DNA of 64,000 bases from Streptomyces prunicolor NBRC 13075 (GTDB lineage Bacteria > Actinomycetota > Actinomycetes > Streptomycetales > Streptomycetaceae). Shown here piece by piece: positions 17,325 to 25,011 of this stretch. The notes under the pieces were generated by a model. It was not told where the DNA came from and made no database searches. It saw nothing but the letters and a program-made list of their open reading frames with translations. A program made the position numbers and the translations under genes. The stretch lies in assembly GCF_000367365.1 (NCBI RefSeq), contig NZ_BARF01000067.1:1-64000 (forward strand). Reading direction: 5' to 3'. Each line of letters starts with the position of its first letter. The first letter of the stretch is position 1.

Positions 17325-18215
17325 TCAGCGGAAGGTGTTGCACTGCGCCATGTCCCCGGTCCGGTAGCCCTGGTAGAACCACTGCTGCCGCTGCGCCGCC
17401 GACCCGTGCGTCCAGCTCTCCGGCGTCACCCGGCCCTGGAACCGCTCCTGGATCCGGTCGTCGCCCACGGCCGCCGCCGCGTCCAGCCCGTCCTGGATGT
17501 CGGCGTCCGTGAGGCTGGTGATCAACGGCCGTCCGGTCGACTCGTCCTTCGTGGTGGTCGCGTGGTGCGCCCAGACCCCGGCGTAGCAGTCGGCCTGCAG
17601 TTCCACCTTCACCGCGTTGCTGTTCGCGCCGGTCCGCCCGTCCTGCGACCTGCCGAGCGTGCCCATCAGGTCCTGCACGTGGTGCCCGTACTCGTGCGCC
17701 ACGACGTACGCCTGCGCGAACTGCCCGCCACTGGAGCCGAACTTCGTCCGCAGCTCGTCGAAGAACCCCAGGTCCAGATAGACCTTCCGGTCGCCGGGGC
17801 AGTAGAACGGGCCCACCGCGGAGGTCGCCGTCCCGCACGCGGTGGCGACCTGCCCGCTGAAGAAGACCGTCGGCGACCGCGTGTACGTACCGCTGCGCCG
17901 CTCGAACTCCTGCGTCCAGAAGTCCTGCACGCTGTTGACCACCGCCACGATGCGGCAGTCCTCCTTGGTGTTCGCGTCCTGCCCGGTACGGCAGGTCGAC
18001 TGCACCTGGGCCAGCGAGGACGCGGTCGCCACCGGTGAGTCGCTGCCCGACGACAACCCCAGGTTGTCGGGACCGACACCGAAGAAGAGCCCGAGCAGCA
18101 GCGCGATCAGCCCCGCGAGGCCACCGCCCACGGTCGCCCGGCCACCGGGAATCCGGCTGCCGCGCACGTCCTGCACCTCGGAGGTGTCCAGATTCGCGTC
18201 GTCGTCGAACTGCAT
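17325..18215 (-). CDS. Membrane-anchored neutral zinc metallopeptidase (YpfJ family)
   Basis: This 296-residue protein matches the putative neutral zinc metallopeptidase family. Residues 1-28 are cytoplasmic and contain GSRIPGG. One transmembrane helix spans about 29-48, and the catalytic domain faces outward. The zinc motif HEYGH is at 174-178, and a downstream ELQADCYAGVWAHH supplies the third ligand. Four Cys (about 75, 87, 127, 139) may pair outside the cell. The ATG at 18215 has GAGG upstream. A 29-residue longer frame is not supported. The physiological substrate of this family is not established. Confidence 0.9.
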   Translation of the reverse strand: MQFDDDANLDTSEVQDVRGSRIPGGRATVGGGLAGLIALLLGLFFGVGPDNLGLSSGSDSPVATASSLAQVQSTCRTGQDANTKEDCRIVAVVNSVQDFWTQEFERRSGTYTRSPTVFFSGQVATACGTATSAVGPFYCPGDRKVYLDLGFFDELRTKFGSSGGQFAQAYVVAHEYGHHVQDLMGTLGRSQDGRTGANSNAVKVELQADCYAGVWAHHATTTKDESTGRPLITSLTDADIQDGLDAAAAVGDDRIQERFQGRVTPESWTHGSAAQRQQWFYQGYRTGDMAQCNTFR

Positions 18216-18477
18216 GGCGTCATCCTCGCCCGCCGCCCCCGGCGGGGCGCCGGACCTGCGTCCGAACGGGGGACGACCTCGGTCCCGGCCACCCGGCTCC
18301 ACGCACGCGCGTGCCGTACGTCACGGTGTCGGCGCCCCTCGCCGATCCGTACAGCCCCGTACCGCCCAGCTCATCGCCGTGCACGGCCCCGGCCGCATCA
18401 CTCCGGGCCGCGCGCCCCACGGCAATGACCCACTGCACACAGGAAAAGCGCTTGCACGGCCCCGTTAGACTTGGCCC

Positions 18478-18501
18478 ATGGCCATTCTCCTCGCGCATTA
18501 G
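18478..18501 (+). CDS. Probable leaderless leader peptide MAILLAH upstream of ABC-F gene
   Basis: An ATG at 18478 starts a 7-codon ORF ending in TAG at 18499-18501. TAGACT at 18466-18471 ends 6 bp before the ATG, the spacing expected for a leaderless transcript. The ORF ends 58 bp before the ABC-F start, and an inverted repeat GGCGG-N12-CCGCC follows directly. Short ORFs ahead of ABC-F genes often sense ribosome stalling. Here that role is inferred. Confidence 0.5.
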   Translation: MAILLAH

Positions 18502-18559
18502 ACGGCGGGAACGTCCTCAGCCGCCCCTTCCGCCTACGACCCCGCTCTGGAGTCTGACC

Positions 18560-20158
18560 GTGATCTCCGCCTCCGGTATCGAGCTGCGCGCCGGTGCCCG
18601 CGTCCTCATCGAGTCCGCCACCTTCCGTGTCGCCAAGGGCGACCGCATCGGTCTGGTCGGGCGCAACGGCGCCGGCAAGACCACCCTGACCAAGGTCCTG
18701 GCCGGCGAGGGCCAGCCCGCCGGCGGCACCGTCACCCGCTCCGGCGAGGTCGGTTACCTCCCGCAGGACCCCCGCACCGGCGACCTGGACGTGCTCGCCA
18801 GCGACCGCATCCTCTCCGCGCGCGGACTGGACACCCTGATCCGCAAGATGCGCGAGAACGAACAGCGCATCGCCAACGGCAGCGGCGCCACCCGCGAGAA
18901 GGCGATGCGCCAGTACGAGCGCCAGGAGACGGAGTTCCTCACCAAGGGCGGCTACTCCGCCGAGGCCGAGGCCGCCACCATCGCCGCCGCGCTGAACCTC
19001 CCGGACCGCGTGCTCGGCCAGCCGCTCCATACGCTCTCCGGCGGTCAGCGCCGCCGTATCGAGCTGGCCCGCATCCTGTTCTCCGACGCGGACACGCTCC
19101 TCCTCGACGAGCCCACGAACCACCTCGACGCCGACTCCATCGTCTGGCTGCGCGACTACCTGAAGACGTACCGCGGCGGCTTCATCGTGATCTCCCACGA
19201 CGCCGACCTCGTCGAGACCGTCGTCAACAAGGTGTTCTATCTGGACGCCAACCGCTCCCAGATCGACATCTACAACATGGGCTGGAAGCTCTACCAGCAG
19301 CAGCGCGAGGCCGACGAGAAGCGCCGCAAACGCGAGCGGCAGAACGCCGAGAAAAAGGCCGCCGCCCTGCACTCGCAGGCCGACAAGATGCGCGCCAAAG
19401 CCACCAAGACGGTCGCCGCGCAGAACATGGCCAAGCGCGCCGACCGACTGCTCGCCGGGCTCGACGCGGTGCGTGTCTCCGACAAGGTCGCCAAGCTGCG
19501 CTTCCCGGAGCCCTCGCCCTGCGGCAAGACCCCGCTCATGGCGGAGGGCCTGTCGAAGTCGTACGGCTCCCTGGAGATCTTCACCGACGTCGACCTGGCC
19601 ATCGACAAGGGTTCGCGCGTCGTCATCCTCGGCCTGAACGGCGCGGGCAAGACGACCCTCCTGAAGCTCCTCGGCGGCGCCGAGAAGCCGGACACCGGCG
19701 AGGTCATCGAGGGCCACGGCCTCAAGCTCGGCTACTACGCGCAGGAGCACGAGACCCTCGACCCGGAGCGCACGGTCCTGGAGAACATGCGCTCCGCCGC
19801 CCCCGACCTGGACCTGGTCGAGGTCCGCAAGACCCTCGGCTCGTTCCTGTTCTCCGGAGACGACGTCGACAAGCCCGCCGGGGTCCTCTCCGGCGGCGAG
19901 AAGACCCGCCTCGCGCTCGCCACCCTGGTGGTGTCGTCCGCGAACGTCCTCCTCCTGGACGAGCCGACGAACAACCTGGACCCCGCCAGCCGAGAGGAGA
20001 TCCTCGGCGCGCTGCGCACCTACAAGGGCGCCGTCGTTCTCGTCACCCACGACGAGGGCGCCGTCGAGGCGCTCCAGCCGGAGCGCATCATCCTGCTGCC
20101 GGACGGCGTCGAGGACCTGTGGGGTGCCGATTACGCGGATCTCGTCGCGCTCGCCTGA
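18560..20158 (+). CDS. ABC-F family ATPase (ribosome-associated type)
   Basis: This 532-residue protein has two ABC ATPase domains and no membrane segments, which defines the ABC-F family. The first domain has Walker A GRNGAGKTT (residues 34-42) and signature LSGGQRRRIEL. The second has LNGAGKTT and LSGGEKTRLAL. Both Walker B motifs are present (LLLDEPTNHLD and LLLDEPTNNLD). The Lys/Arg/Ala-rich linker between domains (about 245-300) corresponds to the segment that reaches into the ribosomal E site. Known members act in translation or protect ribosomes from antibiotics, and this conserved copy is likely a housekeeping factor. GTG 18560 gives the usual MISASGIEL start. Confidence 0.93.
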   Translation: MISASGIELRAGARVLIESATFRVAKGDRIGLVGRNGAGKTTLTKVLAGEGQPAGGTVTRSGEVGYLPQDPRTGDLDVLASDRILSARGLDTLIRKMRENEQRIANGSGATREKAMRQYERQETEFLTKGGYSAEAEAATIAAALNLPDRVLGQPLHTLSGGQRRRIELARILFSDADTLLLDEPTNHLDADSIVWLRDYLKTYRGGFIVISHDADLVETVVNKVFYLDANRSQIDIYNMGWKLYQQQREADEKRRKRERQNAEKKAAALHSQADKMRAKATKTVAAQNMAKRADRLLAGLDAVRVSDKVAKLRFPEPSPCGKTPLMAEGLSKSYGSLEIFTDVDLAIDKGSRVVILGLNGAGKTTLLKLLGGAEKPDTGEVIEGHGLKLGYYAQEHETLDPERTVLENMRSAAPDLDLVEVRKTLGSFLFSGDDVDKPAGVLSGGEKTRLALATLVVSSANVLLLDEPTNNLDPASREEILGALRTYKGAVVLVTHDEGAVEALQPERIILLPDGVEDLWGADYADLVALA

Positions 20159-20539
20159 CGGCTGCCGCTCGACAGCTGCCGCCCGACGGTCAGTGCCGCT
20201 TGACCGAATGCTTGATCCACGGCGTATGGATCATTCGGCCCACCGGTGATCCACCATCTGTGTGAGATCTCCTCGTACCGAGGTGTGTCGTACACCGATT
20301 TCCCGGCCGAGTCCTTTATCGACAAGGGCTCGGCCGTCCTGCGTCTCTGACCAGGTACTTCACGGAACAACTCGTTCGGCCGTACGGACAGGACCCTCAG
20401 GAATTCCACATTCCACTTGTGGGGACGCGCTCCTGTCGTCAAAACCTTGTCTTACGGACCTTGCCGAATGGGTGGCCATGAACGCTTGGAGGGGTGATCA
20501 TGAGGAGACCAAGAGCGCACTTCCCATGAGGAGGCACGG
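20159..20539. promoter_or_regulatory. Intergenic region upstream of gbn, rich in GATC sites
   Basis: The 381-bp gap contains GATC at about 20213, 20229 (GATCATT), 20248 and 20497, plus AGATCT near 20265. Gbn is reported to prefer GATC followed by A/G, A/T and T, which the 20229-20235 site fits. A 9-codon ORF with its own GGAGGGG site is at 20500-20529. No other gene is visible. Confidence 0.5.
20500..20529 (+). CDS. Possible 9-codon leader ORF ending inside the gbn ribosome-binding site
   Basis: The ATG at 20500 is preceded by GGAGGGGTGATC. The frame encodes MRRPRAHFP and stops with the TGA at 20527-20529, which forms part of the TGAGGAGG that serves gbn. Ribosomes ending here would sit on the gbn initiation region, so coupling or competition is possible. 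There is no experimental support. Confidence 0.35.
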   Translation: MRRPRAHFP

Positions 20540-20758
20540 GTGGCCGAGACTCTGAAGAAGGGCAGCCGGGTAACCGGCGCCGCGCGCGACAAGCTCGCGG
20601 CAGACCTGAAGAAGAAGTACGACTCCGGTGCGAGCATCCGAGCGCTGGCCGAGGAAACCGGCCGCTCGTATGGCTTCGTCCACCGGATGCTCAGTGAGTC
20701 GGGCGTCACGCTCCGTGGGCGTGGCGGGGCGACCCGGGGCAAGAAGGCTTCGGCCTGA
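20540..20758 (+). CDS. gbn: GATC-binding nucleoid-associated protein Gbn
   Basis: This 72-residue basic protein is essentially all helix-turn-helix (about residues 29-55, ASIRALAEETGRSYGFVHR), with Lys-rich ends. I recognise it as the Streptomyces small DNA-binding protein described in S. coelicolor as Gbn, which binds GATC-containing sites and influences development and antibiotic production. It sits between an ABC-F gene and a crotonase gene, the arrangement I recall there. The GTG start has a strong GAGGAGG site 5 bp upstream. Several GATC sites upstream suggest autoregulation. Identification rests on remembered sequence similarity, not a search. Confidence 0.88.
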   Translation: MAETLKKGSRVTGAARDKLAADLKKKYDSGASIRALAEETGRSYGFVHRMLSESGVTLRGRGGATRGKKASA

Positions 20759-20875
20759 CCCCGGGTGGCTCATCGGCTTCGATGGTGGCCACCCGGTCGG
20801 ACGACTGACCGACCGGGTGGTTACTGTGCAGTCACTTAGCTCTGCTCTGTTGACCGCACACATCGGAGGCGCCCC

Positions 20876-21688
20876 ATGGCTTCGCCCGAACAGGACGACA
20901 AGGACCTCGGTCCCGTACTCGACAAGGACGGCGTACGGCTCACCGTGGACGACGCGATCGCCACGGTGACCCTGACCAACCCGGCCAAGCGCAACGCTCA
21001 AAGTCCTGCTCTCTGGCGGGCGTTGGCGGAGGCCGGGCGGTTGCTGCCGGGCTCCGTCCGCGTCGTGGTACTGCGTGCCGAGGGCAAGTCCTTCTCGGCC
21101 GGACTCGACCGACAGGCGTTCACGCCCGAGGGCTTCGACGGCGAACCGTCGTTCATCGACCTCGCGCACAGCAGTGACGCCGTGCTGGACGGGACCATCG
21201 CCGAGTACCAGGCGGGCTTCACCTGGTGGCGACGCAGCGACATCGTGTCCATCGCCGCCGTCCAGGGGCATGCCATCGGGGCCGGATTCCAACTCGCCCT
21301 CGCCTGTGACCTGCGCGTCGTCGCCGACGATGTGCAGTTCGCCATGCGCGAGACCAGCCTCGGACTCGTGCCCGACCTGACCGGCACCCACCCCTTGGTG
21401 GGCCTCGTCGGCTACGCCCGCGCGCTGGAGATCTGCGCGACCGGGCGCTCTGTCCTGGCCGAGGAAGCCGTCAGCACTGGTCTCGCGAACATCGCCGTGC
21501 CCGCCGACCAGGTCGAGGACGCCGTACGCGACCTCGCGACCGCACTGCTGGCCGCCCCACGCGACGCCGTCATCGAGACCAAGGCGCTGCTCCAGGGCGT
21601 CCAGGGCCGCGCCTACGACGATCAGCGCGCCGCCGAGCGTGCCGCCCAGGCGCGTCGCCTGCGGGACCTGGCCGGCGTCGGCGAATAA
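20876..21688 (+). CDS. Enoyl-CoA hydratase/isomerase family protein lacking one catalytic Glu
   Basis: This 270-residue crotonase-fold protein has the CoA oxyanion-hole segments AEGKSFSAGLD and GHAIGAGF and the usual C-terminal helices. Aligned with mitochondrial enoyl-CoA hydratase, the first catalytic Glu (Glu144, in GGGCE) is Gln here (GAGFQ). The second (Glu164) is kept in MRETSLG, exactly 20 residues later. Simple hydration of enoyl-CoA is therefore doubtful, and isomerase, thioesterase or other crotonase chemistry is possible. The ATG has GGAGG 6 bp upstream. The gene stands alone downstream of gbn and converges on the P10-like gene. Confidence 0.85.
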   Translation: MASPEQDDKDLGPVLDKDGVRLTVDDAIATVTLTNPAKRNAQSPALWRALAEAGRLLPGSVRVVVLRAEGKSFSAGLDRQAFTPEGFDGEPSFIDLAHSSDAVLDGTIAEYQAGFTWWRRSDIVSIAAVQGHAIGAGFQLALACDLRVVADDVQFAMRETSLGLVPDLTGTHPLVGLVGYARALEICATGRSVLAEEAVSTGLANIAVPADQVEDAVRDLATALLAAPRDAVIETKALLQGVQGRAYDDQRAAERAAQARRLRDLAGVGE

Positions 21689-21708
21689 GCCGTCGGCCCA
21701 CCCTGGCG

Positions 21709-22491
21709 TCAGCCCACCTTGGTGACCAGTACGGTCACGGTCGGGTGATCCGGCAGCGCCTCGCCGACCCCTGCGCGGACCTCCCGGGCCACATCCAGGG
21801 CCCGGTGGTCCGCGCGTACCGCGAGTTCCACGCGCGCGTGGCGACGAGGCAGCGCCCCTTCGCCGGCGAGCTCCTCGATGTGCACCGCCCGGCCGAGCCC
21901 GCCCAGCGCACCGGTCAGTCGGGCCACTCCCGGGACGACGAGCGCGGCGGCGGCGACCAGGGACTCGTCGTCGCCGTCAACACGGTCAATATCGTCCACA
22001 CGATCAATGTCATCAACATGGTCAAGGTCGGCGGCAGGATCGCGATCCGCATCGTCCACACGGTCGACATCGTCCATGGCGTCAACGTCGTCCATATGGT
22101 CCAGCAGGACCGTCACTTGTAGATCAACCTCGTCCACGATCAGACCGAGCCGCTCCGCAGCGGCCGTGGCCAGGGCCGTACGCAACCGGGACGCCGTGGC
22201 CGGCAGCGGCTCGGTCGCCACGGCGGCGAAGTCGGCCGTGATCCGCAACGGCCCGGGCGGCAGCGCCCCCGGCGGAGGCGGTACGGCGGGCTCGTGCGCG
22301 TCCTCCGGGTCGGCGAGCGCGATCCGCAGCGCGCCCAGCCGCACACCCCGCACCTGCCGCGCCGCGCCCCGCAGCACCCCCTCCGCCGCCCGCTCCGCGA
22401 TCCACGCGCCGTCGCGCCGATCACCCAGGGGAAGCAGCCTGCCCAGCCGCAGTTGATGCCGTACCGCTCGCGTCCACGCGTCCGCCGTCAT
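21709..22491 (-). CDS. P10-like protein with acidic repeat hinge and Asp23-like C-terminal domain
   Basis: This 260-residue protein is usually labelled nucleopolyhedrovirus P10 family in Streptomyces annotations, a label without functional meaning. The N-terminal part (1-125) is Arg/Ala-rich with a beta segment (LRITADFAAVA). Residues about 127-175 form an Asp-rich repeat of VDDIDRVDD-like units. The C-terminal part (about 178-260) has the shape of an Asp23 domain, with a VELAVRADHRALDVAREVRA helix and a final TVTVLV strand. It diverges from the Asp23/AmaP operon 87 bp away. It has no signal or membrane segment. The ATG has GGAGG upstream. Confidence 0.7.
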   Translation of the reverse strand: MTADAWTRAVRHQLRLGRLLPLGDRRDGAWIAERAAEGVLRGAARQVRGVRLGALRIALADPEDAHEPAVPPPPGALPPGPLRITADFAAVATEPLPATASRLRTALATAAAERLGLIVDEVDLQVTVLLDHMDDVDAMDDVDRVDDADRDPAADLDHVDDIDRVDDIDRVDGDDESLVAAAALVVPGVARLTGALGGLGRAVHIEELAGEGALPRRHARVELAVRADHRALDVAREVRAGVGEALPDHPTVTVLVTKVG

Positions 22492-22578
22492 CCCTCCAGC
22501 CTGCCGCATGTCCAGCGCGGGACCGAGCAACCGCAACTACCGTGGTCGAAGGACGACGACCGAAAGGGACGTACGGCG

Positions 22579-23064
22579 ATGACCGACATGACGGAGCGGA
22601 ACCGGACCCAGGACCCCGACGGTGAGCGGGAGCCCGTACAGACCCGCAAACCCCCCACCAAACGCGGCGGCGGCGATCCCGCGTCCCGGGGGCGGACCAC
22701 CATCGCCGACGGGGTCGTGGAGAAGATCGCCGGGCTGGCCGCCCGGGACGTCCTGGGCGTACACGCCATGGGTAGCGGGCTGTCCCGCACCTTCGGGGCC
22801 GTGCGCGACCGGGTGCCCGGCGGTACGAAATCGGTGTCCCGGGGTGTGAAGGCCGAGGTCGGCGAGGTGCAGACCGCGCTCGACCTGGAGATCGTCGTCG
22901 ACTACGGGGTGTCGATCGCGGACGTGGCCCGGGCCGTACGGGAGAACGTCATCGCGGCCGTCGAGCGGATGACCGGACTCGAGGTCGTCGAGGTCAACAT
23001 CGCGGTCAGCGACGTGAAGCTGCCGGACGAAGAGGACGAGGAACCGGAGCCCCGACTCCAGTGA
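22579..23064 (+). CDS. Asp23/Gls24 family envelope stress protein
   Basis: This 161-residue protein belongs to the Asp23/Gls24 family (alkaline shock protein 23), a cytoplasmic protein that lines the membrane through the AmaP anchor in Staphylococcus. After a charged N-terminal tail (1-40) the domain runs from TTIADGVVEKIAGLAARDVLGV to the final VNIAVSDVKLP. It includes LEIVVDYGVSIADVARAVRENV, typical of the fold. The acidic tail ends in EEDEEPEPRLQ. The chosen ATG is the first in-frame start with a nearby GAAAGGGA site. It is the first gene of a five-gene module ending with amaP. Confidence 0.9.
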   Translation: MTDMTERNRTQDPDGEREPVQTRKPPTKRGGGDPASRGRTTIADGVVEKIAGLAARDVLGVHAMGSGLSRTFGAVRDRVPGGTKSVSRGVKAEVGEVQTALDLEIVVDYGVSIADVARAVRENVIAAVERMTGLEVVEVNIAVSDVKLPDEEDEEPEPRLQ

Positions 23065-23119
23065 CCGAGCCGGCGAACGAACCCATGAGCGGGCCGACGA
23101 ACGAGTTGAGGAGCGCAGG

Positions 23120-23305
23120 ATGAGCAGGGCCGTGGTCGGCATGATCGCCGGAATGGCGCTGGGCTTCGCCGGATACTTCGGCGGGTTCGGGGCCTTCCTG
23201 CTGGTGGCGGCCCTGGGCGCCATCGGGTTCGTCGTCGGCCGGTTCCTGGAGGGGGACCTGGAACTCGGCGACTTCTTCCGCTCGCGTGACGACCGGCGGC
23301 GATGA
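23120..23305 (+). CDS. Small two-helix membrane protein of the Asp23/AmaP module
   Basis: This 61-residue protein has two hydrophobic segments (about residues 4-21 and 23-41) separated by a Gly-rich turn, followed by a charged tail LEGDLELGDFFRSRDDRRR. It resembles the DUF2273-type small membrane proteins found in gls24/asp23 operons of Gram-positive bacteria. The ATGA overlap with the next gene at 23302 couples it to the second Asp23 protein. Its likely role is to help dock Asp23-type proteins at the membrane, inferred from context. Confidence 0.8.
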   Translation: MSRAVVGMIAGMALGFAGYFGGFGAFLLVAALGAIGFVVGRFLEGDLELGDFFRSRDDRRR

Positions 23306-23691
23306 CGTCCATGAGCGGCGCGGACGGCGCGGTCGACGAGCGCGGCAGACCCCTGGCGGTCGTCGCGCCCGGCGAGCGGGGCGCCACCCGGATCGCCGAC
23401 CGGGTGGTGGCGAAGATCGCCGCGCAGGCCGCGCGTGAGGCGCTCGGACCGCTGCCCCCGGAGGCCGCACCGCCGCATGCCACCGTCGTCGTACACCACG
23501 AGACGGTACGCGTACGCGTGCACCTCGAACTCGACTATCCCTGCGATATCGGCGACCGCTGTTTCCAGGTGCGTCGACAGGTGGTTCAGCGGGTACGCGC
23601 GTTGGTGGGCATGGAGGTGCCCGAGGTCGCCGTCCAAGTGGAACGGCTGCATCCGGCACAGGCGCGCGCGGTACAGGGGAGGACGCGATGA
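23302..23691 (+). CDS. Second Asp23/Gls24 family protein
   Basis: This 129-residue protein is a second, shorter Asp23-like domain. It has a GATRIADRVVAKIAAQAAREAL helix region, a central beta pair around VRVRVHLELDYPCDIGDRC, and a helix RRQVVQRVRALVGMEVPEVA leading to the last strand. It overlaps the preceding membrane gene (ATGA) and the following DUF6286-type gene in the same way. The two Asp23-type proteins of this operon may form a mixed polymer on the inner membrane face. It has no signal peptide or enzymatic residues. Confidence 0.85.
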   Translation: MTSMSGADGAVDERGRPLAVVAPGERGATRIADRVVAKIAAQAAREALGPLPPEAAPPHATVVVHHETVRVRVHLELDYPCDIGDRCFQVRRQVVQRVRALVGMEVPEVAVQVERLHPAQARAVQGRTR

Positions 23692-24365
23692 GCGAGCCCC
23701 AGGGCTCCGACGGCACGACCCAACGACTACCGGTCATCGAGAAGGAGACCGATCCAGGACACGGCGGGTACACGACCCCGTCGGACTACGACCCCGTTCC
23801 CGTCGTCCATGACGGCGACGGCAAGGGCGGCCGCTTCTGGTCGACGCGCCGCGTCCCCGCGGGCATCGTCGCCGTCCTGCTGCTCGTCGCCGCGGGCACC
23901 CTGCTCTACGACGTCACCGCCGTGCGCGCGGAGCGGCCCGCCGCGCACTGGCGCCGGGAACTGGCCCGGCAGCTCGCCGAACGGCCCCTGGACGACACCT
24001 GGGTGCTCGTCGGCGCCGGTATCGCCGCCGCCCTCGGCCTCTGGCTGATCGTGCTCGCCCTGACGCCCGGCCTGCGCCAGGTGCTGCCGATGCGCCGCAC
24101 CCACGCCGACGTCCGGGCCGGCCTGCAACGCGCCGCCGCCGCGATGGTGCTGCGCGACCGGGCCATGGAGGTCTCGGGCGTGCAGTCGGTACGCGTGCGC
24201 ACGAGCCGTACGAAAGCCGACGTCCGCGCGGTGTCGCATTTCCGTGAACTCGACGACGTACGGGCCGACTTGGACGCCGTGCTCGGCGACGCGATCACCG
24301 GGCTCGGACTCGCCCGGCCGCCCGCCCTGTCGGTGCACGTCGACCGTTCCGGACGGAAGGGATGA
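23688..24365 (+). CDS. DUF6286-type membrane protein of the Asp23 module
   Basis: This 225-residue protein has a hydrophilic N terminus (1-48), a transmembrane helix at about 55-75 (IVAVLLLVAAGTLLYDVTAV), a second at about 103-125 (WVLVGAGIAAALGLWLIVLA), and a soluble C-terminal domain. That domain reads as alpha/beta and contains VRVRTSRTKADVRAV, similar in style to the AmaP C-terminal part. The C-terminal domain would be cytoplasmic, where it could meet the Asp23-like proteins. Its start and stop both overlap neighbours by four bases. The DUF name is from memory of the locus type. Confidence 0.75.
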   Translation: MSEPQGSDGTTQRLPVIEKETDPGHGGYTTPSDYDPVPVVHDGDGKGGRFWSTRRVPAGIVAVLLLVAAGTLLYDVTAVRAERPAAHWRRELARQLAERPLDDTWVLVGAGIAAALGLWLIVLALTPGLRQVLPMRRTHADVRAGLQRAAAAMVLRDRAMEVSGVQSVRVRTSRTKADVRAVSHFRELDDVRADLDAVLGDAITGLGLARPPALSVHVDRSGRKG

Positions 24366-24949
24366 GGCCGATGCTCAGGATCGTCAACCGCGCGGTGATC
24401 GGTGTCGTGGGCCTCGTCCTGCTCGTGCTGGGCGGCTCTGTACTGGCCGTCGGCCTCGGCGTGAAGCCACCCTCCTGGTGGATCTACGACGGGCGCCACG
24501 ACGTCCTGCTCAGCGACGCCCGGCGCACGCGCTGGCGGGGCGACGGCTGGTGGTGGCCGACGGTCCTCGCCGTACTCGCCGTCCTCGTCCTGCTCGCCCT
24601 GTGGTGGCTCGTCGCGGTGCTACGGCGCCGTCGGCTCGCCGAGGTCGCCGTCAGCACCGGTGACGGCGAGGGCGCGCTGCTGCGGGGCCGCGCCCTGGAG
24701 GGCGTCCTCGCCACCGACGCGGGCGCCCTGGACGGCGTCGCCCACGCGCACGTGCGGCTCGCCGGCACCCGTACGGCCCCCGAGGCTCGCGTCCAGCTCA
24801 GCCTGGAACCGCACGTGGACCCCGGAGTCGCCCTCGACCACCTGACGGCCAACGCCCTCTCCCACGCCCGCGAATCGGCGGGCCTGGAGACGCTGCCGAC
24901 GGAGGTCCGCCTGACGGGCGTCAAGCACCGCGCGGAGCGGGTGAGTTGA
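24362..24949 (+). CDS. amaP: Alkaline shock membrane anchor protein AmaP
   Basis: This 195-residue protein has the AmaP layout: two transmembrane helices (about 10-32 and 66-87) with a short Trp/Asp/Arg-rich loop between them, and a cytoplasmic C-terminal domain (about 95-195). In Staphylococcus AmaP tethers Asp23 to the membrane, and this operon supplies two Asp23-like partners. It overlaps the upstream gene by 4 bp and ends the module. Downstream 24950-25011 is a short T/G-rich repeat-like stretch with TTGAGTTGA words. Confidence 0.85.
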   Translation: MRPMLRIVNRAVIGVVGLVLLVLGGSVLAVGLGVKPPSWWIYDGRHDVLLSDARRTRWRGDGWWWPTVLAVLAVLVLLALWWLVAVLRRRRLAEVAVSTGDGEGALLRGRALEGVLATDAGALDGVAHAHVRLAGTRTAPEARVQLSLEPHVDPGVALDHLTANALSHARESAGLETLPTEVRLTGVKHRAERVS

Positions 24950-25011
24950 CAGGTTGATTCGGCGGGTTGACTGGGAGCTTGAGTTGAGTGGGGGCTTGAG
25001 TTGACGGGGCG

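Noticed and set aside
21709..22491. Viral (baculovirus P10) origin
   Set aside because: The family label comes from low-complexity similarity. The C-terminal Asp23-like part and the conserved position beside the Asp23 module indicate a native gene.
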